From Coenobita brevimanus (taxonomy: Eukaryota > Arthropoda > Malacostraca > Decapoda > Coenobitidae): a stretch of 64,000 nt of DNA. The first letter of the stretch is position 1, and the number at the start of each line of letters is the position of its first letter. The stretch spans positions 34,047,542 through 34,111,541 of the forward strand of contig CM064683.1 in the NCBI GenBank assembly GCA_032717465.1. The letters are read 5' to 3'. Position numbers and translations under genes: made by a program. The notes below the pieces were generated by a model that saw only the letters and a program-made list of their open reading frames with translations, ran no database searches and was not told the origin of the DNA. This document shows positions 25,064-35,929 of the stretch, piece by piece.

Positions 25064-25690
25064 CTCTCTCCTTCAGTCTGTTAACTGCTGTATATTAGCT
25101 AGGACGACGGTTAGCATACAAACTGACCATGACGAAATCACCACCCGCTCCTGTGTATCTGTTTCTGTCTGTCTCTCCTCCAGCTTGTGAACTCCAGGCA
25201 ACCAGGACTGAAGGTCAGTGCTGAAAGAGATCACAATAGAGATATCTCATAGGTCTCTGCCAGCCTGTCTTTCTCTCTGTCCTTCGGACCTTAGTTTTCC
25301 ATTGAATTTCTTTACTCTTCCCCCCTTCCCTGTGTATGAACTACTGGCAACCAAGACGGACAGCCAACGTAGGGACTGGCAACAACACTATACGTTATGT
25401 TCCTCCCTACCTCCATCTGTCTTTTCCTACTTCTCTGTCTGTCAGTCTGTCTAAGTTTATCTCTCTTATGCAGCTTGTGGACTGCTGTTCGTCCGGCAGA
25501 ACGGTAAGCGTTGAGACAGACCACGACGGTGACACCACCCGCCCCACCCTCCTGGTGTACACAACGCCACCTCGTGGGACTCCGACACCTACGCCTGTCC
25601 AATGTCCAGAGAATACTCTGTCATCCCTCCAACGCACACAAGGCATCCATCGACGTACACGTGTTACGCAATGTGTTCATTGAACGTTTT
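25064..25690 (+). repeat. Four tandem exon-like units (107-147 bp spacing), possible duplicated exons
   Basis: Homologous blocks start at 25077, 25184, about 25331 and 25474. Blocks 1, 2 and 4 are each preceded by a pyrimidine tract ending in CAG, like a splice acceptor. Block 1 reads SVNCCILARTTVSIQTDHDE, block 4 reads LVDCCSSGRTVSVETDHDGD, block 2 reads LVNSRQPGLKVSAERDHNRD, and block 3 is shorter and diverged (VYELLATKTDSQRRD). All are in the frame opened by the CAG. After block 4 the frame stays open to 25683 (TTRPTLLVYTTPPRGTPTPT, then a Cys and basic residues). Blocks 1 and 4 share CC, V-S-x-x-TDHD and TTR, which suggests selection at protein level or recent duplication. No start codon, signal peptide or donor site is firmly placed ('ACGGTAAGC' in block 4 could be a donor). 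I do not recognise the product. It may instead be a minisatellite of CT-rich DNA. Confidence 0.45.
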
Positions 25691-26659
25691 CAGCATCAGG
25701 TTAAGAAGAAATTATAGTCGTTTTACTCTAACCTGGTCTGAAACTGCCATCTCCCGATACAAATGATACGTTCAACAGTAAGTTAATACTAGAATATGGT
25801 GGCAGTCACGAAGCTGTGCTGCAGAAAGGATGTAAAGCCGTAGTAGGCCTATATACTTTTTTTAGTCACTAAGCTGCGTGAAATTAGTTTTGATAAATCA
25901 AAAATCTGGACCAAGTTTAGGTGAAAAGATTATAGCTCCTTAAAACTCCCAGTCTTTTTTTTTTTTATTCACTCAACAGAATAAAGTCGTTATTGTTATT
26001 TGGAATATAATAATAGTTAGTCTGAGCAAGAGAATGACAGCCTTTTCAGTCTATTGACATTTTCATTTAATTTACTTTTCCTACTTACAGATGATATTAT
26101 TCAGCGTAGTAGACCTCTTGTAATGAAGAGGTTAGTGGAAGCTGTTTCTAACGTCGTTAGTTCAAAATGCCCGTCCTAAAGTGAATAAAATCAACTGGAA
26201 GTAGCAAGAAAAAATGCGTCACCGGACTGAAGTGGTTATCCCATTTAAGTAATTGACAAGGAAAAAACTACCCTGACTTCTAAAAACAACAGTTGCTTTG
26301 CAAATCCATGTCCCTCTTACAGTTCAGATTGTGGCTAAAACCTTGCCCTAAGGTCTCGTGGTCATTTATATTCTTTCTTGCTGTCCGCAAATGGATTTAT
26401 TCAGCATAAAAGAGTCTTTTCGAACTCTAGGCGGTTACACAGGGGGATTCTTAAATTGCCCTCCACTAAAAACTCACCTTGCACACTCGTGCGTGCTGCT
26501 GGGACGGCTCATTCAAATAGTGTGAGCATGATTCTTGCAGCAGGAAAGAAAATGAATAAATGATCCAGGATAGACTTCAATAATGGCGAACGAGCAGTCC
26601 CAGCAACACACCAAAAATCGCCCGTCGGAGTATAGGAGAGTTATTATATGCCATCGTTT
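25691..26659. other. Unannotated DNA with a fold-back repeat
   Basis: A fold-back copy occupies about 26085-26245, with left arm 'CAGATGATATTATTCAGCGT' and right arm 'AGTGAATAAAATCAACTGGA' followed by 'AGTAGCAAGAAAAAATGCGT'. No gene was recognised. Confidence 0.5.
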
Positions 26660-28875
26660 ATACGATGGGAAGGACAGGAGGAAGTATCTCAAACAAGGAG
26701 GGTAGAAAGTTTGCAAGAGGATTGAAAAAAGGCAGAATATAAGAGAGAAGTGGAGGACCGACTGGGCAAGTATGATTTGGAGCAGATGGTGAACGTGAGA
26801 GGCGTGTGCAAGATTTTCTCAGAAATAACCTGTGCTGCATGTGAGGTGATGTATGGGGTGAAGAGATGACGAAAGAGGGTGCAAGGAACAGCATGGTGGA
26901 ATGAAGAGGTGAGACAGGCTGTGGCACAAAAGAAGAAAACATAATAGTGTTTGGATGACAAACAGGGGCGTGGAGGAAGTTGAGAGACGGAAGAGAGAGT
27001 TATATGTAGAGAGGAAAAGTGAGGTGAAAAGACTAGTAACAGAGATCAAGAAGAGAATGTATCAGGAATTAAGAAGGAATTTGAGTGTAAAGTGGAGGGA
27101 ATGTAAGAAAATGTTCTGGAAAGGGGTAAAGAGTTAAACAAGGTGATAAAGAAGTTAGTCAGGATGTGAAAGACAAAAATGGTAGATCGCTAATGGAGAA
27201 GTGAGAAAAAGTGAGCAAATGGAGAGAACAGTTTAAGGAATTGCTGAACATAAAGAATGAGAGTAATGCGAGTGAATGGCTGGGAGCAGGAAGGGTATGA
27301 GAAGGGGGGAAGAAATCAGTAGGATGGAAGTTGTGGAATCAATGAAGAAATGAAAATGGGGAAAGCACCAGGAATTGACGGAGGATGTGGTGAAACAGTG
27401 AAGCATGGGGGTGAGATTGTAGTAGAATGGATGTGGAAGACATGCAGATTGGCCTGGGAGGAAGGTAAAGTCCCGGAGGATTGGAAGTCAGGTATAATTA
27501 TTCCCCTGTACAAAGGAAAGGGGAAAAAAAAAGTGTGTGCTACTCAAAGGGGCATTTGTCTTCTTAGTGTAAAAGGAAAAGTATATGGTAGGATACTTAT
27601 TGACAGAGTTAGGGAAATAACAGACGAATTAGTTAGAGAAGAATAGGAAGGTCTTTGGAAGGAAGAGGTTGTATAGATCAGAGATTCATTCTTAGGTCTT
27701 TAGTGGAAAAGTTTCTAGAGAAGGGAAAGAAGTTGAATGCGGCCTTCATGAATTTGGAGAAAACAAATGACAAAGTGGATAGAAGAGGATTTTGGAAAGT
27801 ACCAAGAATATCTGGGGTACATGGAAGTTGTTGCATGCCGTGAAGAGTATGTATAAGGATGCTAAGGCTGCAGGGCATGTGGACATTGAACTAAGTGAAT
27901 TTTTTTATTTGAAAGTTGGATTGAAGAAGGGATATATCATCACTCCATTGTTGTTCAATCGGTATACAGATGGGGTTATATAAGAGATACGAGGTAGGAC
28001 AGTGGATGCTGGATTGGCCCTCATGAGAGAGGGCGGTGTTTGGAAACTCCTTGTACTGTTGTTTGCAGATGATACTGTGTTGTTAAGTGAAGACGAAAGG
28101 GAGTCGCAAGGCTTGGTGAATGAGTTTGGAAGAGTGTGTAAGAAACGGAATCTAAAAGTGAATGTAAGGAAGAAGAAAGTGATGGTCTTCGAGAGAAATG
28201 AAGTCACTGAATGTACAATTTGGTTGGATGATGAGAAAATGGAAAATATGAGTGTGTTTAAGTACTTGGGTAGTGTGATGAGTAAGGATGGAAGTTTACA
28301 GTAGACGGTGAAGTGCTTGAAAGGGTACAACAAGGAAGAAAAGTTATTGGTTCCTTGAAAGCAGTGGTAAGAATCAGGGAAGTGAGCATGGAAGTAAAAA
28401 AGTCGCTGCGTGACAGTATTGTCATACCAACTCTAACGTATGGAAGCAAAGCTTGGACCTTGTTGGAGGGACACAAGTCAAAAATGAGAGCAGTGGAAAT
28501 GAGCTATTTGAAAGGAAGATGTGCAGTTACTTCGAGAGGCAGACTGACAAATAAGGAAGTGAAGGAGCGTTGTGATGTGGATGTGGATGTGATAGAAAGC
28601 GTTAAGAGAATTACGCGGAGGCGGTTTGGCCATATGGAGGGGATGGAGAGCAAGAGACTGGAGAGGAGAGTGTGTGTAAGTGAGGTAGAGGGGGGGGGGA
28701 GAGAAGGGGAGGCTAAGGATGAGATGAAAGGATGGAGTGGAGAGGTATATGAGGGGGGGGGGATGAGCTGGGGGGAAAGCAATGAAATGGCTGGGGACAG
28801 GGCGATATGGAGACGATTTGTCTCTGGCCACCCATTATGGGATTAATGCGTCTGACAATAGATAGATAGATAGTG
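26660..28875 (+). mobile_element. Family A non-LTR retrotransposon, 5'-truncated long copy (A4)
   Basis: Linker pieces come first: VCKIFSEITCAACEVMYGVK (about 26800), VQGTAWWNEEVRQAVAQKKK (about 26880) and LRRNLSVKWRECKK (about 27070). RT follows: MKMGKAPGIDGGCGE (about 27350), WKSGIIIPLYKGKGKK (about 27483), LNAAFMNLEKTNDKVDR (motif A, about 27733), LKKGYIITPLLFNRYTDGV (motif B, about 27920) and LLFADDTVLLSEDE (motif C, about 28058). The thumb and C-terminus end in RRFGHMEGME (about 28618). The frame is broken by stops at 27643, 27981 and 28302 and by shifts between the pieces. A G-rich 3' untranslated part (28680-28830) ends in 'GGGATTAATGCGTCTGACAA' and (ATAG)n. The product would be a polyprotein that copies element RNA at the insertion site. 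The upstream endonuclease is missing. Confidence 0.88.
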
Positions 28876-29090
28876 TATACGGCCTTCTGTAATACTCTCA
28901 CTGGAGCTGCGATGGCTGGGTAGGTAACGCACGACTCTAGCGATGCGTGCACCCTAAGGCGTGGCGTACATTCAGAGTGAGTACTGGTAGTATGTCTTTA
29001 CAAACGCATGTATGTTTTACTACCCAGGCGATTCTACCGAAGGTATATACAAATCAGGACACACACAAACATAGCTATTACATCACCTCG

Positions 29091-29092
<2 letters not shown>
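28876..29092. other. Unannotated DNA with a weak tRNA-like stretch
   Basis: At about 28905-28975, 'GATGGCTGGGTAGGTAACGC' resembles the D-arm of a tRNA and a later 'GGCGTACATTC' sits where box B would lie, but box B is poor and no cloverleaf could be drawn. It could be a worn SINE head. Confidence 0.25.

Positions 29093-29127
<35 letters not shown>
29093..29127. repeat. (AC)n microsatellite
   Basis: About 34 bases of AC. Confidence 0.95.
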
Positions 29128-29129
<2 letters not shown>

Positions 29130-29286
29130 GCAGAAAACAATTCACCCGTGGTCTGCCGCAGTCAGATGTAAGTAATACAAAAGTGCTCTAACTGAAAAGG
29201 CAACCCATTCACTGTCATGACGTTTTTTCCCTTAAATATATACAACAGCCAGACGACTTGCTTCAGTTTCGCCAGTCTCTCTCTCT

Positions 29287-29287
<1 letters not shown>

Positions 29288-29344
<57 letters not shown>
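29288..29344. repeat. (AT)n microsatellite, tail of SINE copy 2
   Basis: Alternating AT over about 56 bases against the 3' end of the minus-strand SINE. Confidence 0.97.
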
Positions 29345-29346
<2 letters not shown>

Positions 29347-29738
29347 TCATTATCATCAGCCGTTGAGGTCCACTGCAGGACCGGCCTATCCCTACCGAAG
29401 CAGGGACGATACAAGCCAATGTATCTGTACCCAGTGGCTTAGGCTGTCTGGTAGAGACTGTATTTAGGGTGAGAAGTGCTTCTAAGTGTAACTGTAGTGT
29501 TGTAGTGGCTTTGGATGTGTGTGTAGTCTGTGAACCAAGTGTAATCGGCCCGCCTTAAGCCGATTGGGTGCAAGCATACTAGTATGCGACACTGGTTCAA
29601 CCACAGCACCCCTTATGTCCGCCAAAGTAGCAAGTAGCTTGGTGAACGATTCCCAAAGTTTTTACAACTCTGGCGGGAGGCGAACCCTCGTCCATCAGCG
29701 TGCGAAACGCACACTCTACCACTGTACCACAGAGGCTC
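29345..29738 (-). mobile_element. tRNA-derived SINE, family S1, copy 2
   Basis: The minus strand starts with a tRNA-like head. Box A TGGTACAGTGG lies at 29719-29729. Box B GGTTCGCCTCC lies at 29676-29686, with one mismatch to the core consensus, the A after GGTTCG being replaced by C. The body is shared with 19816-20217. The tail 'GTCCTGCAGTGGACCTCAAC' (about 29364-29383) ends in GAT repeats and (AT)n. It lies just downstream of the 3' end of RTE family C, separated only by a 23-base AT run (29739-29761). No protein is encoded; mobilisation would need a retroelement-encoded enzyme. Confidence 0.85.
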
Positions 29739-29763
29739 CATATATATATATATATATATACAC

Positions 29764-31062
29764 TCAATCATTTCCTGTGGCACCCCACGGGATGCATAGG
29801 GCCTCAGTGAACTCTCTCCACCAATATTTGTCTCTTGCCATCTCCTTCAGGTCCCACCAACACTCCTCTCCTGCTTCTTTTTTCATTGTCCTCAACCAGG
29901 TTTCCCTCGGCCTACCTCTACCTCTTCTTCCTCTAGCAGTCCACTCTGACACATCCTGTATTAAACTACCTTCTTTTCTGTATATGTGCCCCAGCCACTT
30001 CCAGCGAGACAGTCTCACATATTCATTAACTGTTTCCACTCTCGTAATATCCCTTACTCTTGCATTTGTAACTCTGTCTTGCCACTTAACCCCAATAATC
30101 CTTCTCAGTATTTTATTCTCAAATCCTAATACTTTCTGATCTGTTGCAATTGTACTGTACCATGACTCATGCCCGTAAATTAAAATTGGTCTAACCATGG
30201 ACTTGTAAATTTTCACTTTAGTATGTACCGAAAGCATATTTTTATTCCAAACAGATTTCAACATTCCAACAACTCGCCAAGCCTGTCTAATCCTCTCCTC
30301 AGTTTCATTGTTTAATGATCCATTAGATGATGCAATCGTTCCCAGATATTTAAAGTTTTCTACATTCTTCACCACATTATTCCCAATTACACAATCGATT
30401 TGGTTCTCCACGTTCATATTAATAATTTCAGTCTTTCCACAATTTATTACCAATCCCACTTTTTCTCCTTCCTCCACCAGACAATCAAGCACCCTCTGCA
30501 TCTCGTAAATACTTCCGCAGATCAGTACAATATCATCAGCATAGTCCAAATCCATCAGCTTCTTATTTTCTTTCCAGTTAATTCCTGCACCTGTTCTCCT
30601 TACAACCTTTTTCATAACATAATCCATAACCAAAACAAACAACAATGGCGAAAGAACTCCTCCTTGAATCACTCCAGACCTAACTTGAAATGGATCACTC
30701 AAAGAACCACCCACCATTATCTTACAAAAAGTACCTTCATGCAGGCTTCTAATAATATTTACAAACTTTTCTGATATACCATAGAATCTCATAATTTTCA
30801 ACATAGCTCCACGTGAAACACTATCAAACACCTTTTCAAAATCCACAAAACACATACTAAGTGGCATTTTCATCTCATTAGCTTGTTGCATTAGATGCCT
30901 TACATTAAAAATCTGATCATTACAACCTCGACCCTTTCTTAATCCCGCTTGTTCTTCTCTTAAAATTTTATCAATTACTGGCTCTATTCTGTTCAACAAG
31001 ATATTGGAAAAGACTTTTACAACTACAGGTGTCAAAGTTATCCCCCTCCAATTACCACACAC
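29764..31062 (-). pseudogene. Family C reverse transcriptase
   Basis: This is a 432-residue frame carrying most of the RT domain. GNWRGITLTPVVVKVFSNIL (~3-22), AGLRKGRGCNDQIF (~39), CFVDFEKVFDSV (motif A, ~71-82), GVIQGGVLSPLLFVLVMDY (motif B, ~130-148), LDYADDIVLICG (motif C, catalytic DD) and NFKYLGTIASSNG all look functional. A long C-terminus follows, with LRRIIGVKW, RLSRWKWLGHIYRK and RGRPRETWLRTMKKEA. The N-terminal RT part (KAPGEDGIFPEML, WKNGVIIKIPKK) lies upstream in other frames because of indels near 31145 and in an A-run near 31080, so the printed start is not the real one. It copies element RNA primed at nicked DNA. It terminates in CIPWGATGND, followed by (AT)n. Confidence 0.88.
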
Positions 31063-31228
31063 ACTTAAATCTCCTTTTTTTTGGTATTTTTATAATCACT
31101 CCATTTTTCCACTCTTCTGGAATTCCACCATTATCCAAGCCACATTAAAAAGTTTCAAAAGCGCATTCATCAACTCGTCATTTTCCACCTTAAGCATTTC
31201 AGGGAATATTCCATCCTCTCCTGGGGCC

Positions 31229-31789
31229 TTAAAATTCTTTAACTCCTTTATAGATTTTGCTACCCGAAGTTATATCCCCTGTTTCTATCTGCAAATCTCT
31301 CTCGGCTGGCAAAATGTCCTCTTCAGCTGGGATTGGTCTATTTAGAACGGATTCAAAGTGCTCTTTCCACCTTCCTTTTATATCCAAATCTTTAGTCATC
31401 AAATTACCATTTCTGTCTCGTACAGGTATTTCCTTCCTTCTCTTTTCAGTCCCAGTTAACTCCTTTATGGCCTGATACGCTGCTTTTGTGCTCTGACCGT
31501 CATTTTTACTTAATTTAATTTCTGTCTCTGTCGCCTTTTCATCATATAGTCTCCTCTTATCACGTCTAACGAGTCTTTTTACTTCAGAATGTAAACTCCA
31601 GTACTTTGCTCTAAGTACTTCAACTACCTGGCCATCAACATGTTCTTCACTTCTTAACTTAGCCTCTTTCCTTTTCTGAATTGCATTCCATGTTTCATCT
31701 GACATCCACTTTTTCCTTCTCGCTTTTCCCTTTTTCGTAATAGTAACCTTAGCACTCTCATGCAAAACCTCTTTTACCTCTCTCCACAT
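31229..31789 (-). pseudogene. Family C linker between endonuclease and reverse transcriptase
   Basis: This 186-residue frame is in phase with the endonuclease, separated only by the stop at 31790. It is rich in Lys, Arg and Glu: KARRKKWMSDETWNAIQKRK (~20-39) and LRAKYWSLHSEVKRLVRRDK (~59-78), then RDRNGNLMTKDLDIKGRWKE (~124-143) and EHFESVLNRP (~143-152). This is the usual spacer preceding RT in RTE-like elements. The frame shifts near 31262, after DITSG, and the true continuation (KNFKAPGEDGIFPEMLK, about 31228-31178) lies in the neighbouring frame. Confidence 0.8.
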
Positions 31790-32812
31790 TTAATTAATAT
31801 CATTGTCTTCAGATTCCATCAAAGTCTGCAGGACTAGAAACCTGTTTCTACATTCCCACCGAAACTTTTCCCTCGTGCTCTCATCACTTCTCAGCTCATC
31901 AAAATCATAATTATTACCTCCTGTACAATTACCATTAACGTTTCTCTTAAGTTTTATTTTAATCTTTGACACAACAAGTTGATGATCACTACCTATATCT
32001 GCCCCCCTCCTTACGCAAACATCTTGGAAATAACTGCTATGCCTTCTGCTAATTGCAATGTGGTCAATCTGGTTACAGTATTTACCACATGGTGAAATCC
32101 AAGTAGTCTTATGTATTTTTCTATGCTCAAAGATAGTTCCACCAATTATAAGGTCATTTGCCAAACAAAAGCTTCCAAGTCGCACCCCATTTTCGTTCCT
32201 TATACCAACACCCTCCTTACCCATACAATCTTCAAAGCCATCCCTACTACTCCCAACAATCGCATTAAAATCACCAGTGCAAACTAACACATCATGTCTT
32301 GCCACTCTACTCACTACATCCTGCAGCTTCTCATAAAAGTCATCCTTCATTTCATCAGCAGCCTCATTTGTCGGACCGTACCCTACAACCATACTAATAT
32401 TACCATGGTCAGATTTTAAACGAGCATAAAGCAAGCGCTCATTAATTGGTTCAAACTCACATACCGCCTTACAAGCATCTCTACTCAGCAGTAAGCCTAC
32501 TCCTTGGTAATGATTTCCATCACTCCTACCAGAAACCAACATAGTAATACCATCTTCCAAATTCATTTTATCAACTCCAAGCAACCTCGTTTCTGTATGA
32601 GCACAAATATCCTTCTTGTATTCCTTGAACACTGAAATAAGCTCTTCCATTTTACCAGCCTGATTGAGAGTTCGAACATTCCAGTTTCCCATTCTTATGG
32701 TTCTTTTTGGATGTATAAACTTATTTTTACACCGTGGGATTCTTAGCACCCCCTGCCCACTTAAGGGCTGCACGGGACTGAGGGCCATTGCTTCGTCACC
32801 AGAGTTCATCAA
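31790..32812 (-). pseudogene. Family C endonuclease domain (exonuclease-endonuclease-phosphatase fold)
   Basis: This is a 340-residue frame with an in-frame start at 32812. Landmarks are RMGNWNVRTLNQAGKMEEL (residues ~39-57), AHTETRLLG with the catalytic Glu (~72), YQGVGLLLSR (~102), VVGYGPTNEAADE (~140), CTGDFNAIVG (~180, catalytic Asp/Asn), TTWISPCGKYCNQIDHIAIS (~238-257) and GSDHQLVVSK (~275, terminal Asp-His). All active-site motifs are intact. The frame ends at a TAA (31790-31792), directly followed in the same frame by ATG TGG and the linker segment, so the stop is probably a mutation of one original polyprotein. Such sequences are often labelled craniofacial development protein 2-like in animal annotations; here it is clearly retroelement-encoded. 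It would nick the target DNA. Confidence 0.88.
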
Positions 32813-33047
32813 TATTTCTTAGACAGAAATATATTTTACCCTGGAGCCAATGCCAGTGACTCGCAGGAACCAGACAGTGGAGAGAGGAAATTAACTAAAT
32901 GAAAGTAAAATGCAGAGGGTTTGGACAGACAAAGTACAAGGGAAAGAAAGAGAACATAGAGAATGTAGATAAAAGTGTCCCTTTTAGTCGCCTCTTACGA
33001 CAAGCAGGGAATACTGGGGAAGTATTCTATCCCCCCTTCCCCAGGGG

Positions 33048-33049
<2 letters not shown>

Positions 33050-33130
<81 letters not shown>

Positions 33131-33148
33131 TGTGTGTGTGTGTGTGTG
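33050..33148. repeat. (AT)n/(GT)n microsatellite
   Basis: (AT)n 33050-33127, then (GT)n to about 33148. It lies between the 5' end of family C and the 3' end of family A copy A5. Confidence 0.97.
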
Positions 33149-33149
33149 C

Positions 33150-33405
33150 GTCAGTCTACCTGTCCAGCTACTTATCAACAAACAGACGCCTTATTCTTCG
33201 AAGAGGTGGCCACAAACGAAGCGCCTCTATAGTACCCAGTCCTCCAACATTAGGGTGCCCTCGCTCCAGCTCACACCTCGTTCATTCATATACCTCTCCA
33301 CCTCATCCCACCATCACATTCTTGGTCTCCCCCTCCCCCTTCCCCCCTTGCCATCTCACCTTCATAGACTCTCTTAGTCAGTTTCTGATTCTTCAACTCA
33401 GAGGC
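33150..33405 (-). mobile_element. Family A retroelement, 3' untranslated end only (copy A5)
   Basis: The minus-strand sequence carries 'GAGGTGGAGAGGTATATGAA' (about 33286-33305) and 'GAGGCGCTTCGTTTGTGGCC' (33208-33227), then GGCGTCTGTTTG and a worn tetranucleotide tail. These match the last ~250 bases of the copies at 1415, 49036 and 62475. There is no coding part. Confidence 0.7.
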
Positions 33406-34465
33406 AGGGATTATGGCAGAGGGAAGTGAAACGGGTGCGACTGGGGTGAAGAAGACAGTAAGAAGTTGGGTGAGTGGGAAGACAAGTAGAATGGGTAGGA
33501 AAGAGGAGTGGAGCAGATAAAGAAGAAGAGAGGAAGAGGTAGAGAAATAGAATGGACGATGCTGGGAAGAAGAGGAGAAACGTCAATGAAGAAAAGAAGA
33601 GGAGGTGAAGAAGAAGAGGGAGGTAGAAAAAAGAGTGGACAAAGAGAGAGGCAGAAAAAAGAGTGGACGAGGTGGGGAAGGAGAGGGAGAGAAGTAGGGA
33701 AGAGGAGAGTAAAGAGATTGGGAAGACGGCTGGAAGAAGAACTGAAAGGGTAGGAAAGAATAGTGGAAGAGGTAGAGAAGAAGAGTGGGAAAGATACTAA
33801 AGAAGAGTGGAAGAGGTAGGGAAGAAGAGTGGAAGAGGTAGGGAAGAAGAGTGGAAGAGGTAGGGAAGAAGAGTGGAAGAGGTAGGGAAGAAGAGTATAA
33901 GAGATGGGGAAGAGGAGTGAAAGAGGTAGGGAAAAAGAGTCGAAGAGGTTGGAGGGCATAGGGGAAGAAGCAGATAAGGTGAAGGGAAGAGGTTGAAAGA
34001 GAAGTATGGTAAGAAAAGTGCAAGAGGTAAGAAAGGAAGGAGGAAGAGAAGAATACAAAAGAGTACAAAGGAAAGCAAAGAACTACACACCAAATGGTCC
34101 TTTTGAGACTTTGTTACCGACGTTTTTGCATGTATAATTACACGTAGTTTTATGAACTGAATATTAGGAGAAGGTAAGAAAGGAGAGGGTAGAAGATGTA
34201 GGATTTGAAGGAAGCAGAGTTGAGGAAATAGGGAAAGTACGACGCAGGAAGAATGGAAGGAAAGTAAATGATTGAAAGATATAGAAGTCTGGATAAGACG
34301 AGTGGGAGAGGTAGGAAATGAAAAACGAAAGGAAAAGGTACAATGAGAAGGAAGGAGAGTGGAAGAGGCAGAAGAAGTAGAATAAAAAACGAAAGAAGAA
34401 GACTGGATGAGGTACGAATCAAGACAAGAATGGAAGAGATTAAGATCAAGGGAAGAAGAGTGGAA
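33406..34465. repeat. Purine-rich tract with 22-bp minisatellite
   Basis: Over about 1 kb the plus strand is nearly all A and G. The core at about 33800-33900 repeats 'GAAGAAGAGTGGAAGAGGTA' plus GG, period 22 bp, four to five times nearly exactly. Diverged units extend on both sides. A break of ordinary sequence lies at about 34082-34165. Long Ser/Leu/Phe-rich frames on the minus strand are artefacts. Confidence 0.9.
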
Positions 34466-35029
34466 GTGAGATATGGCAGTGGTTCATAATCTTGGGTACA
34501 CGTAACGTTAGGAGCTTCTGCTTTATACAGAATGATACAGAATATGAGATTATATATATTTTTAAATATGGGTACACGTGTCCTTTCTGGGGTAGGAAAC
34601 ATCAATGCTGGGAAAGCTACACAGGACCGACTTCTTTACTTGTTACAAAGATACACGATTTACTGTTTTTCAGTGAGATTGGTGTGTTCTCTTTCGTGCT
34701 AAACGTATTTTAATTATTGTTTAATTTCAGTGTGTGCAATATTTTTCCTTCCATGCTCGTGCTAAGTCATCATATGGTCATCATCTCGCCAAGAAGGTGC
34801 CTTACTGACCACCTATTAAATCTGATAAACCGGTAAAGTATTTTTGCTTTTTCCACCGGTTTAATGACACTTTTGGAGAGGAAGGAAAAATAATGTCCTT
34901 TGTAGATGAGATGAAGGAGTACTACCATGGCCACTTCTTCCATAAACGAAGTTTCTGCGATACAGAAGTCATCCTAATTCCATGAGCAACAGCAAAGATA
35001 GAGGCACACGTGCTCTTAGATACGTGCTC
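34466..35029. other. Unannotated DNA
   Basis: No gene or element was recognised. Confidence 0.4.
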
Positions 35030-35285
35030 ATCTCAGTAACTTTGGCGTTTGAGCGTGTGGCGAGTTGTTCACTCAGTACTCTGGGATACAAAGCCACTGG
35101 ATCATCCAGGTTACCGCGGTTATCTCCCCAGGATACTCTCCTTGGCATTCACTATATCTACCGACCCAGAAAGGGTAGATGGACACCTGAGTCGAGGAGG
35201 GGGAGGGAGGAGCTGCCCACATTAGGATCCGAACCCTTGTGCTATCGGGTCGGCCAGTTCACTCGGCCACTACTGCAGAATGAAC
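35030..35285 (-). mobile_element. tRNA-derived SINE, second family (S2)
   Basis: The minus strand begins near 35280 with a tRNA-like head: box A TGGCCGAGTGAACTGG (35254-35269) and a full box B GGTTCGGATCC (35225-35235). The TGGCCGAGTG form is typical of Leu/Ser-type tRNAs with a long variable arm. The body includes 'GTGTCCATCTACCCTTTCTG' (about 35173-35192). The 3' limit near 35030 is a guess; no second copy was found in this window. Confidence 0.7.
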
Positions 35286-35929
35286 AACATTGCAATGATG
35301 TAAATTATCTAGTAAAGCTGAAGCTTGAGTACTTATTACATACTCAGCTCAAAACGTTTTCATAAATTACAAGAAAACTTGAGTGAGTCTTGTACAATCT
35401 GTAAGCACATATTGACTCACATCCTACTGAACATTGAATGGAAGACCACAACTGTTTCAATAAAATTGATGATGTGTGTGACCTTCTTAAAGTTCCTCGT
35501 TTCATTAAAACCACTGGTCTATAGCAAGAACAACAAAGTCACTGGTAGATTTAAGCAAATGCATCTCCATGGTTAGTTGCAGTGATATACTGGTAGTAAT
35601 TTAAGAAACTACAAGATGCTTCACTGAGCTATTTTGGTTTAATTTCTTTATATAATTCAAACAAAATGAAGTTACACGAATTTAAGACCTCTTTTTGACA
35701 AGGATTACGAGAAAATACTCTGAGAAAGCAAGAAGTTCGGACACCGAAAGGAGGTTAAAGCCTCTGGAATAATGGCAGCTGAGTGAATGTGGCTGGGACG
35801 GAAGGTGAAAGGCTTTAAGTGGTAGGAATTGGTGGAAATAGAGTAAAAGTTGCAGAAATCGACGGAAAAGCGATGGGGGTGGTAAGAGTGGGAGGGAAAT
35901 GAGTGAATGTGGTGGTAATTTACACTTTG
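35286..35929. other. Unannotated DNA
   Basis: No gene was recognised. 35700-35925 is G-rich with loose GGTGG/GTGGTAAG phrases and no clear period. Confidence 0.4.

Larger units (their letters stand above)
29762..33045 (-). mobile_element. Near full-length RTE-like non-LTR retrotransposon (family C), ~3.3 kb
   Basis: On the minus strand the order is a 5' untranslated region (about 33045-32813), an apurinic-type endonuclease (32812-31790), a basic linker (31789-31229) and reverse transcriptase (about 31260-29764). It ends almost immediately after the stop codon in (AT)n. The 5' part includes 'GTCGTAAGAGGCGACTAAAA' (about 32984-33003), a phrase I remember from 5' regions of many invertebrate RTE-type elements. 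Damage is light: one in-frame TAA and about three small indels. That makes it the youngest-looking large element in the window. (AT)n flanks both ends (29739-29761 and 33050-33127). RTE superfamily is clear from domain order and size; the finer clade (RTEX/Proto2-like) is a guess. Confidence 0.88.

Noticed and set aside
28905..28975. tRNA-like stretch
   Set aside because: A D-arm-like part is present but box B is poor and no cloverleaf or acceptor stem pairing could be drawn.
30308..32336. Plus-strand frames across 30.3-32.3 kb
   Set aside because: They are shadows of the minus-strand RTE-like element.
33411..34093. Minus-strand frames up to 215 codons, Ser/Leu/Phe-rich
   Set aside because: They are the reverse reading of the purine-rich 22-bp minisatellite tract, and several frames are open together.
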